Notes: generated by a model not told the origin, from the sequence alone. DNA of 64,000 nucleotides from Sinohyriopsis cumingii (GCA_028554795.2 CM068824.1:163736130-163800129), one strand, 5' to 3'. Shown: positions 1 through 13,611, counted from the first letter of the stretch. Numbers and translations: made by a program.

Positions 1-120
1 TATAAAAAAGCAGTGATCATACCTGGCATTTGTTACAAGACTTTTTAAATTACCTTTTTTCAGCATCTATTTATCTAAAGTTCCCTCACTGAACCCAATA
101 AAAGTAGCATTGATTGTGGC

Positions 121-885
121 ATGATTGGAGAGTTCTAGTGTTTTAGGGCTAGTCCTTGGAGTACTTGAGGGGTGGTTGGAGAGTTCTAGTGTTTTGGAGA
201 TAGTTCTTGGAGTACTAGAGAGGTGGTTGGAGAGTTCTAATGTTCTGGGGATAATTCATGGAGTACTAGAGGGGTGAGTGGAGAGTTCTAGTGTTTTGGA
301 GATTGTTCTTGAATTACTAGATAGGTGGTTGGAGAGTTCTAGTGTTTGGGGGGATAGTCCATGGAGTACTAGAGGGGTGGTTAGAGAGCTCTAGTCATTT
401 TTGGGATAGTCCAAGGAGTAGTAGAGAGCTGGTTGGAGAGTCTAATGTTTTGGGGATAGTTCTTGGAGTATTAGAGAGGTGGTTGGAGAGTTCTAGTGTT
501 TTGGGGATAGTCCATGAAGTACTAGATAGCTGGTTGTTGAGTTCTAATGTTTGAGGGGTAGTCCATGGAACACTAGAGAACTGGTTGGATAGTTCTGGTG
601 TTTTGGGGATAGTTCATGGAGTAGTAGAGAGCTGGTTGGAGAGTTCTAGTATTTTGGGGATAGTTCATGGAGTACTAGAGGGGTGGTTGGAGAGTTCTAG
701 TGTTCTGGGGATAGTTCTTTGAGTATTAGAGCAGTGGTTGCAGAGTTCTAGCATTTTGGGGATAGTTCATGGAGTACGTGTGGTGGTTGGAGAGTTTTAG
801 TGTTTATGGGCATAGTCCATGGAGTACTAGAGGGGTGTTTGGAGAGATAATTATTTTGGGGATACAGTAGTACATGGAATTCTAG
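121..885. repeat. Minisatellite, ~50-bp unit
   Basis: About 15 diverged tandem copies of a ~50-bp unit recognisable by GGAGAGTTCTAGTGTTTTGG followed by a GGAGTACTAGAG segment. Short ORFs inside it are by-products of the repeat. It lies in the intron upstream of the first visible KIF26-like exon. Confidence 0.9.
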
Positions 886-2044
886 AGCTGATAAACTTGA
901 AATTCTTCATCTGCATACATTTATTCACCAAGAACATGTTAAAGTTCAAGAAATTTTATTTTTATTTTGAGGAATCATAATTAGTTTCTGAATCAAGCAG
1001 AGCTGCCATAAGCAGACTGATTTTGGGGGCCAAAAATGGGTAGAAAGCAGGAAAATGTGACATACACACAGCATGTTTCTTTTTGCTAACATGCCAAATA
1101 AACCGCCTTTATACAATGGATTAGTGGTGTTCCCTAATATAACAGTTTAACTATTTTTCTCCTATCCCCCACCCTCTACTGAATTTTTCCCCCAGAGGAA
1201 GACTCACTATAGATAAGCTTAGTTCAGTTCATTAAAAAAGGATTGGCATGATGGAGCTTGACTTACTGCTGCTTTTTATTTAGATTATTATATTTGATTT
1301 TTTTCTTTCAATTTGATAATTGAGCATCAAGACTGTCTGGATTACTGAGAGCTTAAATTAAATTATGGGGATTTTGTATTTTAAACAGACACATTTGAAA
1401 AAAGCCAATGACACTTGTCATCCACTCGAGAAAATTAGATTACAACCTTTTCACATTTTATGTGGGAATACATTGTTTTAAACAGCCATACACTTGAAGG
1501 CTATTTGCTGCTTTCACTTGAGTGTAATTGTCAAAGAAATACAAAGTATGACTGAAATGTACATCAGGGTTAGATGTCAGTTATTGAGATGCTTTCATTA
1601 GGCCTAATGTTATGATGTATGGCTTTCTTCATGGTAGCCCAGACCCCTATTGGCCATGTGCTTCTAATTATTGATGGGTGGAAGGAATCATCAGGTTGTG
1701 TAATGTACACCTCCCATGTCAGTCTAAATGGAATTTAGGTGAAAATACACAGGGAAAATAAGACAAATACCAGATACATTCCAGTAATGTTAAGATACAT
1801 TTGAATTTATCTTGGACAGTTTTGTTTTCAGTTTTGCTGGTTAATGCATTATCTAATGTCAGTCATTGAATTGAAAACAAAGGGAAGAAAGTAATTGTGT
1901 TTAGAAAATGTTCTTTGTTTTCATCATGGTAAAAAATAAAATATAAAAGTATGTCATTTAGAATAATTTTTAGCTCACCTAGCCATACGGTCTAGTTAGC
2001 TTGTGGCATTCCATCATCCATTCATCAACATTTGCTTCTTATCT
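886..2044. other. Unique AT-rich intron sequence
   Basis: No coding similarity, RNA gene or repeat was recognised here. Presumed intron of the kinesin gene. Confidence 0.5.
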
Positions 2045-2615
2045 CTTGGGAGGCCATGTTTTTAAATCAGATTTTGTTAATACTTGGAATAAATGCTTGC
2101 ATCACCTTTATCTTGCTGGAGTTTAGATATAAGTGAGATATATCAGGTGATCTTGCATCTGATTGGCTGAGCTTTTTAAAAATCATGAAGCCATATTTCG
2201 CATCAGATTTGATTTGTAAGCTTGGATCATCAAGACCGCAGATGCATTCATTGATACACAACATCCATGCATTATAATGAGGTAATCTTGCATCTGATTA
2301 GCTGATGTTGTCAAGACTCCAAAGGCCATATTTCTGATCAGGTTTTGTTTGTAAACTGATATCATTGAGATCTCAAATGATTTTTTTCACAAGTAACTTC
2401 AATGCTTGTTGATTTGCTGAGATTGTGAATACACTAGAGACCACATTTCTGATCAGTTTTGGTATGTAAGCTTATATCACTGAGATATTAAATGATTTTG
2501 TTTATGGGTAACTTCATTGCATTTTGATTCACAACACTTGTGAAAACTCTAGAGGCCATATTGTTGATCACATGTTGACAAGGTATGGTATGTAAGCTTG
2601 TAGTAAACAAGATCT
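2045..2615. repeat. Degenerate tandem repeat, ~120-bp unit
   Basis: Four to five strongly diverged copies share the segments GAGGCCATATTTCTGATCAG, TTTGTAAGCTT and ATCATTGAGATCTCAAATGA. Divergence suggests an old array. Confidence 0.6.
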
Positions 2616-2654
2616 CAGGCAAGTTCCAATTATGAACAAGATCCACTAATTATA

Positions 2655-2985
2655 ATGAGGATTGAGGTGGATCAGACGGTGGGAATTAAATCCTGATTAG
2701 ATGGTGGGAAGTAAGTCCATATTCAAATGGTGGGAATTAAATCCTCAGTTAGATGGTGGATATTAAATACTCAGATGGTGGGAATTAAATCCAATTCAGA
2801 TTGTGGAATTTAAGTCCTCAGATGGTGGGAATTAAGTCCACATTCAAATGGTGGGATTTAAATCCTCAGATGGTGGATATTAAATACTCAGTTAGATGGT
2901 GGGAATTAAATCCACATTCAGATTGTGGAAATTAAATCCTCATTTAGATGGTGGGAATTAAATCCACATTCAGATTTGGGAAATT
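2655..2985. repeat. Minisatellite, ~26-32-bp unit
   Basis: Roughly 11 copies of AGATGGTGGGAATTAAATCC, with variable linkers such as ACATTC and TCAGTT. Confidence 0.85.
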
Positions 2986-4214
2986 TACCAAAATCATAAT
3001 TATGTGTATATGTTGCTCTCTTCCAAATTAATGTACCATAACTGTATCCTCCTCCCTTAAATCCATCCAATAAATGAAATCATCACTGTGACAAACAATG
3101 ATTCCATATGACTGACTTAAACAGGACTGTAAACCGAGGTCGGTCAGCTTCTACAAGTTAGGCATGGAAATGGCTGTTCATGCTTTAAAACAATATCTGG
3201 ATACCCATTTGGTCACCTCACCAACATCAGAAAACAGCTGGCTTATGTGAGAAACGGGTGGTGCATAAGAAATTGTAGGAAACCATGTATGTTTATTCCT
3301 TATGACCTATGACCCAAACTTTATCTGTCTTCACAGACTATTTTAAGTATTGGTTGTCCCCAGACTCCAGTGAAAAGGGAGGTAACTTATATCTCTTTTC
3401 AGAGACAAACTTTTTCTTCAGAGATAGCTTTTAAATCAAAGGAAGATATATGACAATATCTAACCATACATATCACACTGGCATAAAAGGCAGCTCCAAT
3501 TTCTGCTGCAATAACACAACTATTTCCCACCATCCAGCCAACAATTTGCTTCAACTCAAATCATAAAAACTGTCTTTCTTTGAGTCAGACATATTGACAC
3601 CTATGAGCTACACTATTGACGTAAGTTCAAGCACGATAAAAGATGTTTGCACATCAATTCACACAATATGCCTTTATGTAATCAATGCCTTCCTCATAAA
3701 GCTAAAAGTTTAGTTTGCATGGTCAGAGCAGTCAGTGTGCATACATTGCAGTGACTGCTTAAGGCAGGGAGAAACCCTTTATTGGTTAGGAAACACTGGA
3801 CCACTGACCACCTAAGGCAGGTAACCATTACATGCAGGATATTTATATAGGAAATTTGCCCAGTGTTAAATTAGAAAACCATTGTTAACAGGTGATCTCT
3901 GAGCAAAGGCAATTATTTGAATGGTTCTGGTCGTATATGGTTTACTTATTTATTATATATAACCTTTTATGATCATGGAATTTCTGATGTAATACAAATT
4001 AATGTATAATTTGTTTTTCAGTGGTTGAATGTTCTGATTGGATGTGAATGAACAATTCTTTTTTATGACTGTCCAGTTTTTATTTTAAGTTATACCAAAT
4101 ATGATATGAAATTACTTGGTGGATCAAACAGAAAATAAGGAATCCAATAACAAAACAAACTTTTGTCTTGAGGGATTTATAAGTGACAGAGTGGAAATAT
4201 GAATTTGCAGTACC
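2986..4214. other. Unique intron sequence
   Basis: Nothing recognisable: no long ORF, no tRNA-like boxes and no inverted repeat noted. Confidence 0.5.
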
Positions 4215-4805
4215 ATCATTAGTTACTGTTATACATTATTAAATAAATCCCTGTTAATGTTATACAGTACTACCTCCCAGTTACTGCTGTACAATACATG
4301 TACTACCTCTCTGTTACTGTTATACATTATTAAATAAATCCCTGTTAATGTTATACAGTACTACCTCCCTGTTACTGCTGTACAATACATGTACTACCTC
4401 CCTGTTACTGCTGTACAATACATGTACTACCTCTCTGTTACTGCTGTACAATACATGTACTACCTCCCTGTTACTGCTGTACAATACATGTACTACCTCT
4501 CTGTTACTGCTGTACAATACATGTACTACCTCTCTGTTACTGCTGTACAATACATGTACCACCTCTCTGTTACTGTTATACATTATTAAATAAATTCCTG
4601 TTAATGTTATACAGTACTCCCTGTCTGTTACTGCTGTACAATACATGTACTACCTCTCTGTTACTGCTGTACAATACATGTACTACCTCTCTGTTACTGC
4701 TGTACAATACATGTACTACCTCCCTGTTACTGCTGTACAATACATGTACTACCTCTCTGTTACTGCTGTACAATACATGTACTACTTCTCTCTTACTGTT
4801 ATGCA
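4215..4805. repeat. Minisatellite, 33-bp unit with an interspersed variant
   Basis: The basic unit is 33 bp (CTGTTACTGCTGTACAATAC then ATGTACTACCTCT). Because 33 is divisible by three, several frames stay open on both strands and give spurious proteins. A variant containing TTATACATTATTAAATAAAT recurs near 4230, 4320 and 4580, so there is a higher-order pattern. The unit carries the palindrome TACATGTA. Confidence 0.95.
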
Positions 4806-4837
4806 GTCTACATTAAAAGCATCATGTATAAAATGCT

Positions 4838-4983
4838 GTATGTACTTGCTTATAAGTCAGATCCAACTAAACAGACCCAGATCTACCATTGCATAGGACA
4901 GTGATCTGCAGTGGTTCATTATGTGACAACTGATTAGAGTTCATGTTGTTTGCTGTTGGACTTTACTTATATGCAAGTATATA
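4838..4983. mobile_element. Short inverted-repeat MITE, family C, copy 1
   Basis: The left end reads CTTATAAGTCAGATCCAACT and the right end GTTGGACTTTACTTATATGC, which are imperfect inverted repeats. The middle contains CCCAGATCTACCATTGCAT and a partly complementary GATCTGCAG segment. Related copies lie near 24957, 37161 and 42215. No coding capacity. This copy begins about 30 bp after the 33-bp array ends. Copy 42215 is the best reference for the family. Confidence 0.65.
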
Positions 4984-5394
4984 ATGTAAATGAACTTAGA
5001 CAAATGGGTATTTCTCACTTATGCAAATATATCTGTAATATGAATTTTGCATCAATGTTAATCTTCTTCCCGTTGGGTACATTAATTTCAGAACACACTA
5101 CATGCATAAATGTACTTGTGTGCATGTATGCACTTGTATCTATCCTACTTGCCAGCTTTTTCAGCAGGAGATTGGGGGGGGGCACTGCTGATCCACCAAT
5201 TAAGTGATACCATACAATTTACAAAATATTGTGCAGTTGAGCAAATTATCTGTTCAAATAAAACTGAAAATTCAGATTTGAATAAAAGAAATATTTTCTT
5301 CAAAGGATGTAATGCACTTCAAAGAGCACAAGCATTGTTCAGTTTAACCTTGTGAAAGTATCTACCTGGTAGTCAACAAATGTCATAATGCAAT
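4984..5394. other. Unique intron sequence
   Basis: Two overlapping short ORFs around 4950-5355 have no recognisable domain. Contains a G-run at 5174-5181. Confidence 0.4.
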
Positions 5395-6185
5395 CCACTA
5401 TACCAATCAGTTGACCTTCCACTTTTCCAATTAGTTGACCTTCCACTTTACCAAGTAGACCTTCCTCTTTACCAATCAGTTGACCTTCCACTTTACCAAT
5501 TAGTTGACCTTCCACTTTACCAAGTAGACCTTCCTCTTTACCAATCAGTTGACCTTCTACTTTACCAATTAGATGACCTTCCACTTTACCAATTAGATGA
5601 CCTTCCACTTTACCAAGTAGACCTTCCTCTTTATCAATCAGTTGAACTTCCACTATACCAATTAGTTGATATTCCACTACACCAGTTAGTTAACCTTCCA
5701 CTATACCAAGTAGACCTTCCACTTTACCAATCAATTGACCTTCCACTTTACCAATCAATTGACCTTCCACTTTACCAATTAACTGACTTTCCACTATACC
5801 AATTAGTTGACCTTCCACTATACCAAGTAGACCTTCCACTATACCAATTAGTTGACCTTTCACTATACCAATTAGTTGACCTTCCACTATACCAATTAGT
5901 TAACCTTCCACTATACCAATTAGTTGACCTTCCACTATACCAATTAGTTGACCTTCCACTATACCAATTAGTTGACCTTCCACTATACCAATTAGTTAAC
6001 CTTCCACTTTACCAATTAGTTGACCTTCCACTATACTAAGTAGACCTTCCACTTAACCAATTAGTTGACCTGCCACTATACCAATTAGTTGACATTCCAC
6101 TATACCAGACAGTTGACCTTCCATTACACCAGTTGACCTTCCACTGTACCAGCTAGTTGACATTCCACAATACCATTTAGCAGAC
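5395..6185. repeat. Minisatellite, 24-bp unit
   Basis: More than 30 copies of CCACTATACCAATTAGTTGA plus CCTT, with a CTTTACC variant dominating the left half and CTATACC the right half, and shorter CCAAGTAGACCTT variants interspersed. The minus-strand open frames (VEGQLIGK-type repeats) are artefacts of a period divisible by three. Confidence 0.95.
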
Positions 6186-6214
6186 CTTTGGCAATAATAC
6201 AGTATATGTTGTTT

Positions 6215-7110
6215 GTCTTGTATTGCATTAACCTCTCACAAAATCAATGACCCGCTTCTTGAGAACTGTATTCATGTTATTATACAACCTCTCACACTAT
6301 CAATGACCCACTTCCTGAGAACTGTATTCATGTTGCTAAATAATCTCTGGCACTGTCATTTATCCACTTCCTAATAACTGTATTCATGTTACTATGCAAT
6401 CTCTGGCACTGTCATTGACCCACTTCCTGAGAACTGTATTCATGTTACTATACAATATCTGGCAGTGTCATTGACCCACTTCCTAAGAACTGTATTCATG
6501 TTACTATGCAATCTCTGGCACTGTCATTGACCCACTTCCTGAGAACTGTATTCATGTTACTATACAATATCTGGCAGTGTCATTGACCCACTTCCTAATA
6601 ACTGTATTCATGTTACTATGCAATCTCTGGCACTGTCATTGACCCACTTCCTGAGAACTGTATCCATGTTACTATGCAATCTGTCACACTATCATTGACC
6701 TACTTCCTGAGAACTGTATTCATATTACTATAGATTTCTGGCACTGTCATTGACCCACTTCCTGAGAACTGTATTCATGTTACTATACAATCTCTGGCAG
6801 TGTCATTGACCCACTTCCTAAGAACTGTATCCATGTTACTATGCAATCTGTCACACTATCATTGACCACTTCTGAGAGCTGTATTCATGTTACTATACAA
6901 TATCGGGCACTGTCATTGACCCATTTCCTGTGAACTGTACCCATGTTACTTTACAATCTGTCACACTATCATTGACCCGCTTCCTGAGAACTGTATTCAT
7001 GTTACTATACAATCTCTGGCACTGTCATTCACCCACTTCCTGAGAACTGTATTTTTACTGAATTATCTCTCACACTGTCATTGGCCCACTTCCTGAGAAT
7101 GGCTATTCAT
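6215..7110. repeat. Minisatellite, ~56-58-bp unit
   Basis: About 15 copies of a unit containing TGTCATTGACCCACTTCCTG, AGAACTGTATTCATGTTACT and ATACAATCTCTGGCAC. Confidence 0.93.
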
Positions 7111-7924
7111 GTTACTGTATTTAGTATCAGTCATAAGATTTGGCAATTTTACTTCTTTCAACAAACAACTAACAGCTTGCATTAAGATTTCAGAACAAAA
7201 TGATAATCTTCAGGGTTAATAGGTCTTCTTAATAAAGAACAGAACAGAATAAAAAATGCTATATACAAAAGTCTAGTGAACAAGAGAAAAGAGAAATGCA
7301 TTCAGAATAATAATGCTATATACAGAAGTCTAGTGAACAAGAGAAATGCATTCAGATAGGATGAAAGGACCGATAGAATACCCCCCCCCCCCAAAAAAAA
7401 AAGAATGACAAAACATTCAGTCTACTCATAAAGGGACGGATGGAACATACACAGGCAGTAAATGTATATGTTATTGAATCTTTGGATTTGTTTTCATTGT
7501 AATGGTGGGGATTTTAATAATTGTGTTTGTGTAAGTACAGAGAATTTGTAGCTGAATATGATAGAGATTGTTTCTAAGTAGATTATTCATTTTAAATGCA
7601 CTTTAAATGCACTATCATCTATTCCTTGTATAAGATAAAAGTATATGTTACAAAACTATTTGACTCTTTGAATGTACATATTGTGCTTTTTAAACGAACA
7701 CAAGTTTCAATGTTTAGTTATTATATGAGAGGATACCTAACTCATTGTATTTTATGGACAGAGTCGTTGAATAATGATTGCATCTATATCTCTTGCAGTC
7801 TGTCCTAAATGACTACAGTAAATGTGTTTATTCTATGCAGTTGCAAGGGTGATGTGTTAGTATTAGTGCTATTTGCTTTTAATTAATGAAATGTGTTTAT
7901 GATATTATGTGTCTTCTGAGACAA
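7111..7924. other. Unique intron sequence with homopolymer run
   Basis: Contains a poly-C/poly-A run near 7381-7402 and a short direct duplication around 7258-7350 (AATGCTATATACA..GTCTAGTGAACAAGAG). No gene recognised. Confidence 0.5.
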
Positions 7925-8560
7925 TTAATGCTACAGTATTAATTGACCCCTTCATCCCACCCATCTGCATTTAGGATTAATTGACTTTCATCCCACCTAT
8001 CTGTATTCAATATTAAATGACGCTTTCATCCCACCCATCTGTATTTAATATTAATTGACTCCTTCATCCCACCCATCTGTATTTAATCTTAATTGACTCT
8101 CTCATCCCACCCACCTGTATTTAATATTAATTGACTCTTTCATCCCACCCATCTGTATTTAATATTAATTGACTCTTTCATCCCATCCATCTGTATTCAG
8201 TATTAGTTTACTCTTTCATCCCACACATCTGAATTTAATATTAATTTACTCTTTCATCCCATCCATCTGTATTTTATATTTTTGACTCCTTCATCCCACC
8301 CATCTGTATATAATATTGAGTCCTTCATCCCAACCATCTGTATTTAATATTGACTCCTTCATCACACCCATCTGTATATAGTAATGACTCCTTCATCCCA
8401 ACCATCTGTATTTAATATTTACGCCTTCATCCCACCCATCTGTATATAATATTGACTCCTTCATCCCACCCATCTGTATATAATATTGACTCCTTCATCC
8501 CAACCATCTGTATTTAATATTGACTCCTTCATCACACCCATATGTGTCTAACATTGCTGG
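7925..8560. repeat. Minisatellite, ~33-37-bp unit
   Basis: About 18 copies of TTCATCCCACCCATCTGTAT followed by TTAATATTAATTGACTC. The right part has shorter units lacking part of the linker. Confidence 0.93.
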
Positions 8561-8574
8561 CCTCATCAGGATCA

Positions 8575-11500
8575 TACTTACCCTGTACTGGAAAATTGAA
8601 TACAAGACAGTTATCTTACTCTGATTGGATAACTGATGACAAGACAGTTCTCTTACTATGTATTGGATAATTCATGACAAGACTATACACTTACCCTGTA
8701 TTGGATAATTGATGACAAGACTATACACTTACCCTGTATTGGATAATTGATGACAAGACAGTACACTTACCCTGTACTGGATAATTGATGACAAGACAGC
8801 ACACTTACCCTGTACTGGGTAATTGATGAAGAGACAGCAATAATTGATGAAGAGACAGCACACTTACCCTGTATTGGATAATTGATTAAGAGACAGTGCA
8901 CTTACCCTGTACTGGTGACAAGACAGTACACTTACCCTGTACTGAGTAATTGATGAAGAGACAGCACACTTACCCTGTATTGAATAATTTATTAAGAGAC
9001 AGTGCACTTACCCTGTGCTGATGACAAGACAGACACTTAACCTGTATTAATGACAAGACAGTACACTTACCCAGTATTGGACAGTTGATGACAAGACAGT
9101 ACACTTACCCTGTATTGGATAATTGATGAAGAGACAGTGCACTTACCCTGTATTGGATAATTGATTAAGAGATAGTACACTTACCATGTACTGATGACAA
9201 GACAGACACTTAACCTGTATTAATGACAAGACAGTACACTTACCCTGTATTGGATAATTGATGAGACAGTGCACTTACCCTATATTGAATAATTGATTAA
9301 GAGACAGTACACTTACCATGTACTGATGACAAGATAGACACTTAACCTGTATTAATGACAAGACAGTACACTTACCCTGTATTGGATAATTGATGACAAG
9401 ACAGTACACTTACCCTGTATTGGATAATTGATGAAGAGACAATACATTTACCCTGTATTGGATACTTGTTGACAAGACAGTACACTTACCCAGTATTGGA
9501 TAACTGATGAAGAGACAGTACACTTACCCTGTAATTGATAATTAATTAAGAAACTGTGCACTTACCATGTATTGGATAATTGATGAAAAGACAGTTCACT
9601 TACCCTGTATTGATGACAAGACAGGACACTTACCATGTATTGATGACAAGACAGTGTACTTACCCTGGATTGGATAACATATGACAAGACAGTACATTTA
9701 CCTTGTATTGGATAATAAACAGACAGTACACCTACCCTGTATTGGATAATTGATGACAAGACAGTACACTTTCCCTATAGTGGATAATTGATTAATAGAC
9801 AGTACACTTACCCTGTATTGGATAATTGATGACAAGAGAGTACACTTACCCTGTATTGGATAAATGATTAGGAGATAGTACACTTACTCTGTATTAGATA
9901 ACTGATGACAAGACAGCGCACTTAACCTGTATTGGATGATTGATTAAGAGACACTTCACTTACCCTGTATTGGATAATTGATTAAGAGATAGTACACTTA
10001 CCATGTACTGATGACAAGACAGACACTTAACCTGTATTAATGACAAGACAGTACACTTACCCTGTATTGGATAATTGATTAAGAGACAGTACACTTACCA
10101 TGTGCTGATGACAAGACAGATACTTAACCTGTATTAATGACAAGACAGTACACTTACCCTGTATTGGATAATTGATTAAGAGACAGTACACTTACCATGT
10201 ACTGATGACAAGATAGACACTTAACCTGTATTGGATAATTGATGACAAGAGAGTACACTTACCCTGTATTGGATAAATGATTAGGAGATAGTACACTTAC
10301 TCTGTATTAGATAACTGATGACAAGACAGCGCACTTAACCTGTATTGGATGATTGATTAAGAGACACTTCACTTACCCTGTATTGGATAATTGATTAAGA
10401 GATAGTACACTTACCATGTACTGATGACAAGACAGACACTTAACCTGTATTAATGACAAGACAGTACACTTACCCTGTATTGGATAATTGATTAAGAGAC
10501 AGTACACTTACCATGTACTGATGACAAGATAGACACTTAACCTGTATTAATGACAAGACAGTACACTTACCCTGTATTGGATAATTGATGACAAGACAGT
10601 ACACTTACCCTGTATTGGATAATTGATGAAGAGACAATACATTTACCCTGTATTGGATACTTGTTGACAAGACAGTACACTTACCCAGTATTGGACAGTT
10701 GATGACAAGACAGTACACTTACCCAGTATTGGATAATTGATGAAGAGACAGTGCACTTACCCTGTATTGGATAATTGATTAAGAGATAGTACACTTACCA
10801 TGTACTGATGACAAGGCAGACACTTAACCTGTATTAATGACAAGACAATACACTTACCCTATATTGGATAATTGATGAGACAGTGCACTTACCCTATATT
10901 GAATAATTGATTAAGAGACAGTACACTTACCATGTACTGATAACAAGATAGACACTTAACCTGTATTAATGACAAGACAGTACACTTACCCTGTATTGGA
11001 TAATTGATGACAAGACAGTACACTTACCCTGTATTGGATAATTGATGAAGAGACAATACATTTACCCTGTATTGGATACTTGTTGACAAGACAGTACACT
11101 TACCCAGTATTGGATAACTGATGAAGAGACAGTACACTTACCCTGTAATTGATAATTAATTAAGAAACTGTGCACTTACCATGTATTGGATAATTGATGA
11201 AAAGACAGTTCACTTACCCTGTATTGATGACAAGACAGTACACTTACCATGTATTGATGACAAGACAGTGCACTTACCCTGGATTGGATAATATATGACA
11301 AGACAGTACATTTACCTTGTATTGGATAATAAACAGACAGTACACCTACCCTGTATTGGATAATTGATGACAAGACAGTACACTTTCCCTATAGTGGATA
11401 ATTGATTAATAGACAGTACACTTACCCTGTATTGGATAATTGATGACAAGAGAATACACTTACCCTGTATTGGATAAATGATTAGGAGATAGTACACTTA

Positions 11501-11735
11501 CTCTGTATTAGATAACTGATGACAAGACAGCGCACTTAACCTGTATTGGATGATTGATTAAGAGACACTTCACTTACCCTGTATTGGATAATTGATGAAG
11601 AGACGGCACACTTACCCTGTATTGGATAATTGATTAAGAGACACTTCACTTACCCTGTTTTGGGTAATTGATGAAGAGACGGTACACTTACGACGTATTG
11701 GATAACTGATGAAGAGGGTGGAGCTTACTGGTACG
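8575..11735. repeat. Large minisatellite, ~38-bp unit, with higher-order duplication
   Basis: About 3.2 kb of a ~38-bp unit: GACAAGACAGTACACTTACC then CTGTATTGGATAATTGAT, with GATGAAGAGACAG and GATTAAGAGACAG variants. A segment of roughly 0.9 kb (about 9061-9970) recurs almost unchanged 1,614 bp downstream (about 10675-11580), and a smaller segment recurs about 0.41 kb apart (9831 and 10243). On the minus strand each unit carries CAGGGTAAGTG, resembling a 5' splice donor. Confidence 0.95.
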
Positions 11736-11877
11736 CTAGCTTCCAAAACCTGGAAGTGAGAATAAACTTTTCAAGCGCCATTTCCCAATTTATTCTGAAT
11801 AACACAATGCAGATTTGTCTCATCTTCAAGTTATTTTGAATTGAGTAATTTAAAGTCATCTTATCATCAAAGGGAAT

Positions 11878-12486
11878 GTCCACAGCCTATAATAACAAAG
11901 TACCTGACAGACTTAGCATTATCAACAGCCTATAATAACAATACCTGACAGACTTCGCATTATCAACAGCCTATAATAACAAAGTACCTGACAGACTTAG
12001 CATTATCAACAGCCTATAATAACAATACCTGACAGACTTCGCATTATCAACAGCCTATAATAACAAAGTACCTGACAGACTTAGCATTATCAACAGCCTA
12101 TAATAACAGTACCTGACAGACTTCGCATTATCAACAGCCTATAATAACAAAGTACCTGACAGACTTAGCATTATCAACAGCCTATAATAACAAAGTACCT
12201 GACAGACTTAGCATTGTCAACAGCCTATAATAACAAAGTACCTGACAGACTTAGCATTATCAACAGCCTATAATAACAAAGTACCTGACAGACTTAGCAT
12301 TATCAACAGCCTACAATAACAAAGTACCTGACAGACTTAGCATTATCAGTAGCCAACAATAACAAAGTACCTGACAGACTTAACATTATCAATAGCCTAT
12401 AATAACAAACAAAGTACCTGACAGACTTAGCATTATCAACAGCCTATAATAACAAACAAAGTACCTGACAGACTTAGCATTGTCAT
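11878..12486. repeat. Minisatellite, 43-bp unit
   Basis: About 14 copies of AACAGCCTATAATAACAAAG then TACCTGACAGACTTAGCATT ATC. In the left half two versions alternate (CAAAGTACC..CTTAGC and CAATACC..CTTCGC), giving an ~84-bp dimer. The right-hand copies are homogeneous or carry a 4-bp AAAC insertion. Confidence 0.95.
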
Positions 12487-12490
12487 ATAT

Positions 12491-12537
<47 letters not shown>

Positions 12538-12538
12538 A
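12487..12538. repeat. (CT)n(CA)n microsatellite
   Basis: Uninterrupted CT dinucleotides followed by CA dinucleotides, immediately right of the 43-bp array. Confidence 0.95.
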
Positions 12539-12689
12539 TACAAATCCTACAGTTAGCATTAAAAAATGAATTGTACTACTACAGTTCATCACATTCCCAG
12601 TAGGAAATTAATTGCATTGTCATTTCAGTAACGAGTAAAATCTGAAAGAAATATTGCCACTGATCTTCTTTGATAAGATTTACTAGAAA

Positions 12690-13035
12690 TCATGTATTTT
12701 ACAAACTTGGTATGTCAGATGTATTTTACAAACATGATGTGTCAGATGTATTTTATAAACATGATGTGTCAGATGTATTTTACAAACCTGATGTGTCAGA
12801 TGTATTTTACAAACATGATTTGTCAGATGTATTTTACAAACATATTTTACAAACATGATGTGTCAGATGGATTTTACAAACATGATGTGTCAGATGTATT
12901 TTACAAACATGATTTGTCAGATGTATTTTACAAACATGATTTGTCAGATGTATTTTACAAACATGATGTGTCAGATGGATTTTACAAACATGATGTGTCT
13001 GATGTATTTTACAAACATGATGTGTCAGATGGATT
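12690..13035. repeat. Minisatellite, 27-bp unit
   Basis: About 12 copies of GATGTGTCAGATGTATTTTA CAAACAT. The period is a multiple of three, so open frames of 60-137 residues run through it; they have no codon-level features of a gene. Confidence 0.95.
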
Positions 13036-13132
13036 TAGGAGTAAAGAAAAAAATACTTTTCATGTGACACTTTGTGATGTGGCAAATACAGCATGTACAC
13101 ATTAATCTCTTACATTACTACTAAGACAGGGT

Positions 13133-13396
13133 TTGTCCATCATCTCAAATGAACATACAGAAGCACTTTCTGTATCCATTATCCCAAATGACTGTACAGA
13201 AGCACTTCAAGTATCCATGATCACAAATGACCATACAGAAGCACTTTCTGTATCCATTATCCCAAATGACTGTACAGAAGCACTTCAAGTATCCATGATC
13301 ACAAATGACAGTACAGAAGCACCTTCTGTATCTATGATCCCAAATGACTGTTCAGAAGCAATTTCTGTATCCATGTTCTCAGAGTACTGTACATAA
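13133..13396. repeat. Minisatellite, 39-bp unit in 78-bp dimers
   Basis: Six to seven copies of a 39-bp unit (ATCCCAAATGACTGTACAGA AGCACTT..GTATCC), two alternating versions forming 78-bp dimers. It ends about 60 bp before the first visible kinesin exon. The open frame is a repeat artefact. Confidence 0.9.
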
Positions 13397-13455
13397 AAGT
13401 TCTGTCTGAAGTATCTTATCTTTCAACTTAAAATTGGTGTCTTATTTATTTCAAG

Positions 13456-13611
13456 GTACAGAAAGTGGTATTGGGACTGCTCCTGGTGTGTATTTGAGGG
13501 ATGATCCAATCTGTGGAACACAGCTGGAGAACCAGTCAGAGTTACGTGCCCCTTCAGCAGATCGAGCAGCTTATTATCTGGATGCAGCTCTTGCATCACG
13601 ATCAGCTGCAG
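13456..13611 (+). CDS. KIF26: KIF26-like kinesin, exon a (motor domain, before switch I)
   Basis: First coding exon visible in the window. The acceptor is TTATTTCAAG before 13456 and the donor is GCAG|GTATGC after 13611; both boundaries are phase 1. It encodes about 51 residues including [20 protein letters not shown] and the helix [14 protein letters not shown]. This matches the KIF26A/KIF26B motor segment just before switch I, where canonical kinesins have the effects-of-mutation helix ending in the N-x-x-S-S-R-S-H motif. KIF26/VAB-8 proteins are atypical kinesin-11 members that bind microtubules and act in cell and growth-cone migration and signalling rather than fast transport (known of the family). 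A second AG six bases downstream (GTACAG) could give a form two residues shorter. The exon is wedged between a 39-bp and a 23-bp minisatellite. Earlier exons must lie upstream of the window. Confidence 0.93.

Noticed and set aside
8575-11735. CRISPR-like array
   Set aside because: Units are contiguous tandem copies without unique spacers, in a eukaryotic intron; the same holds for all other arrays here.
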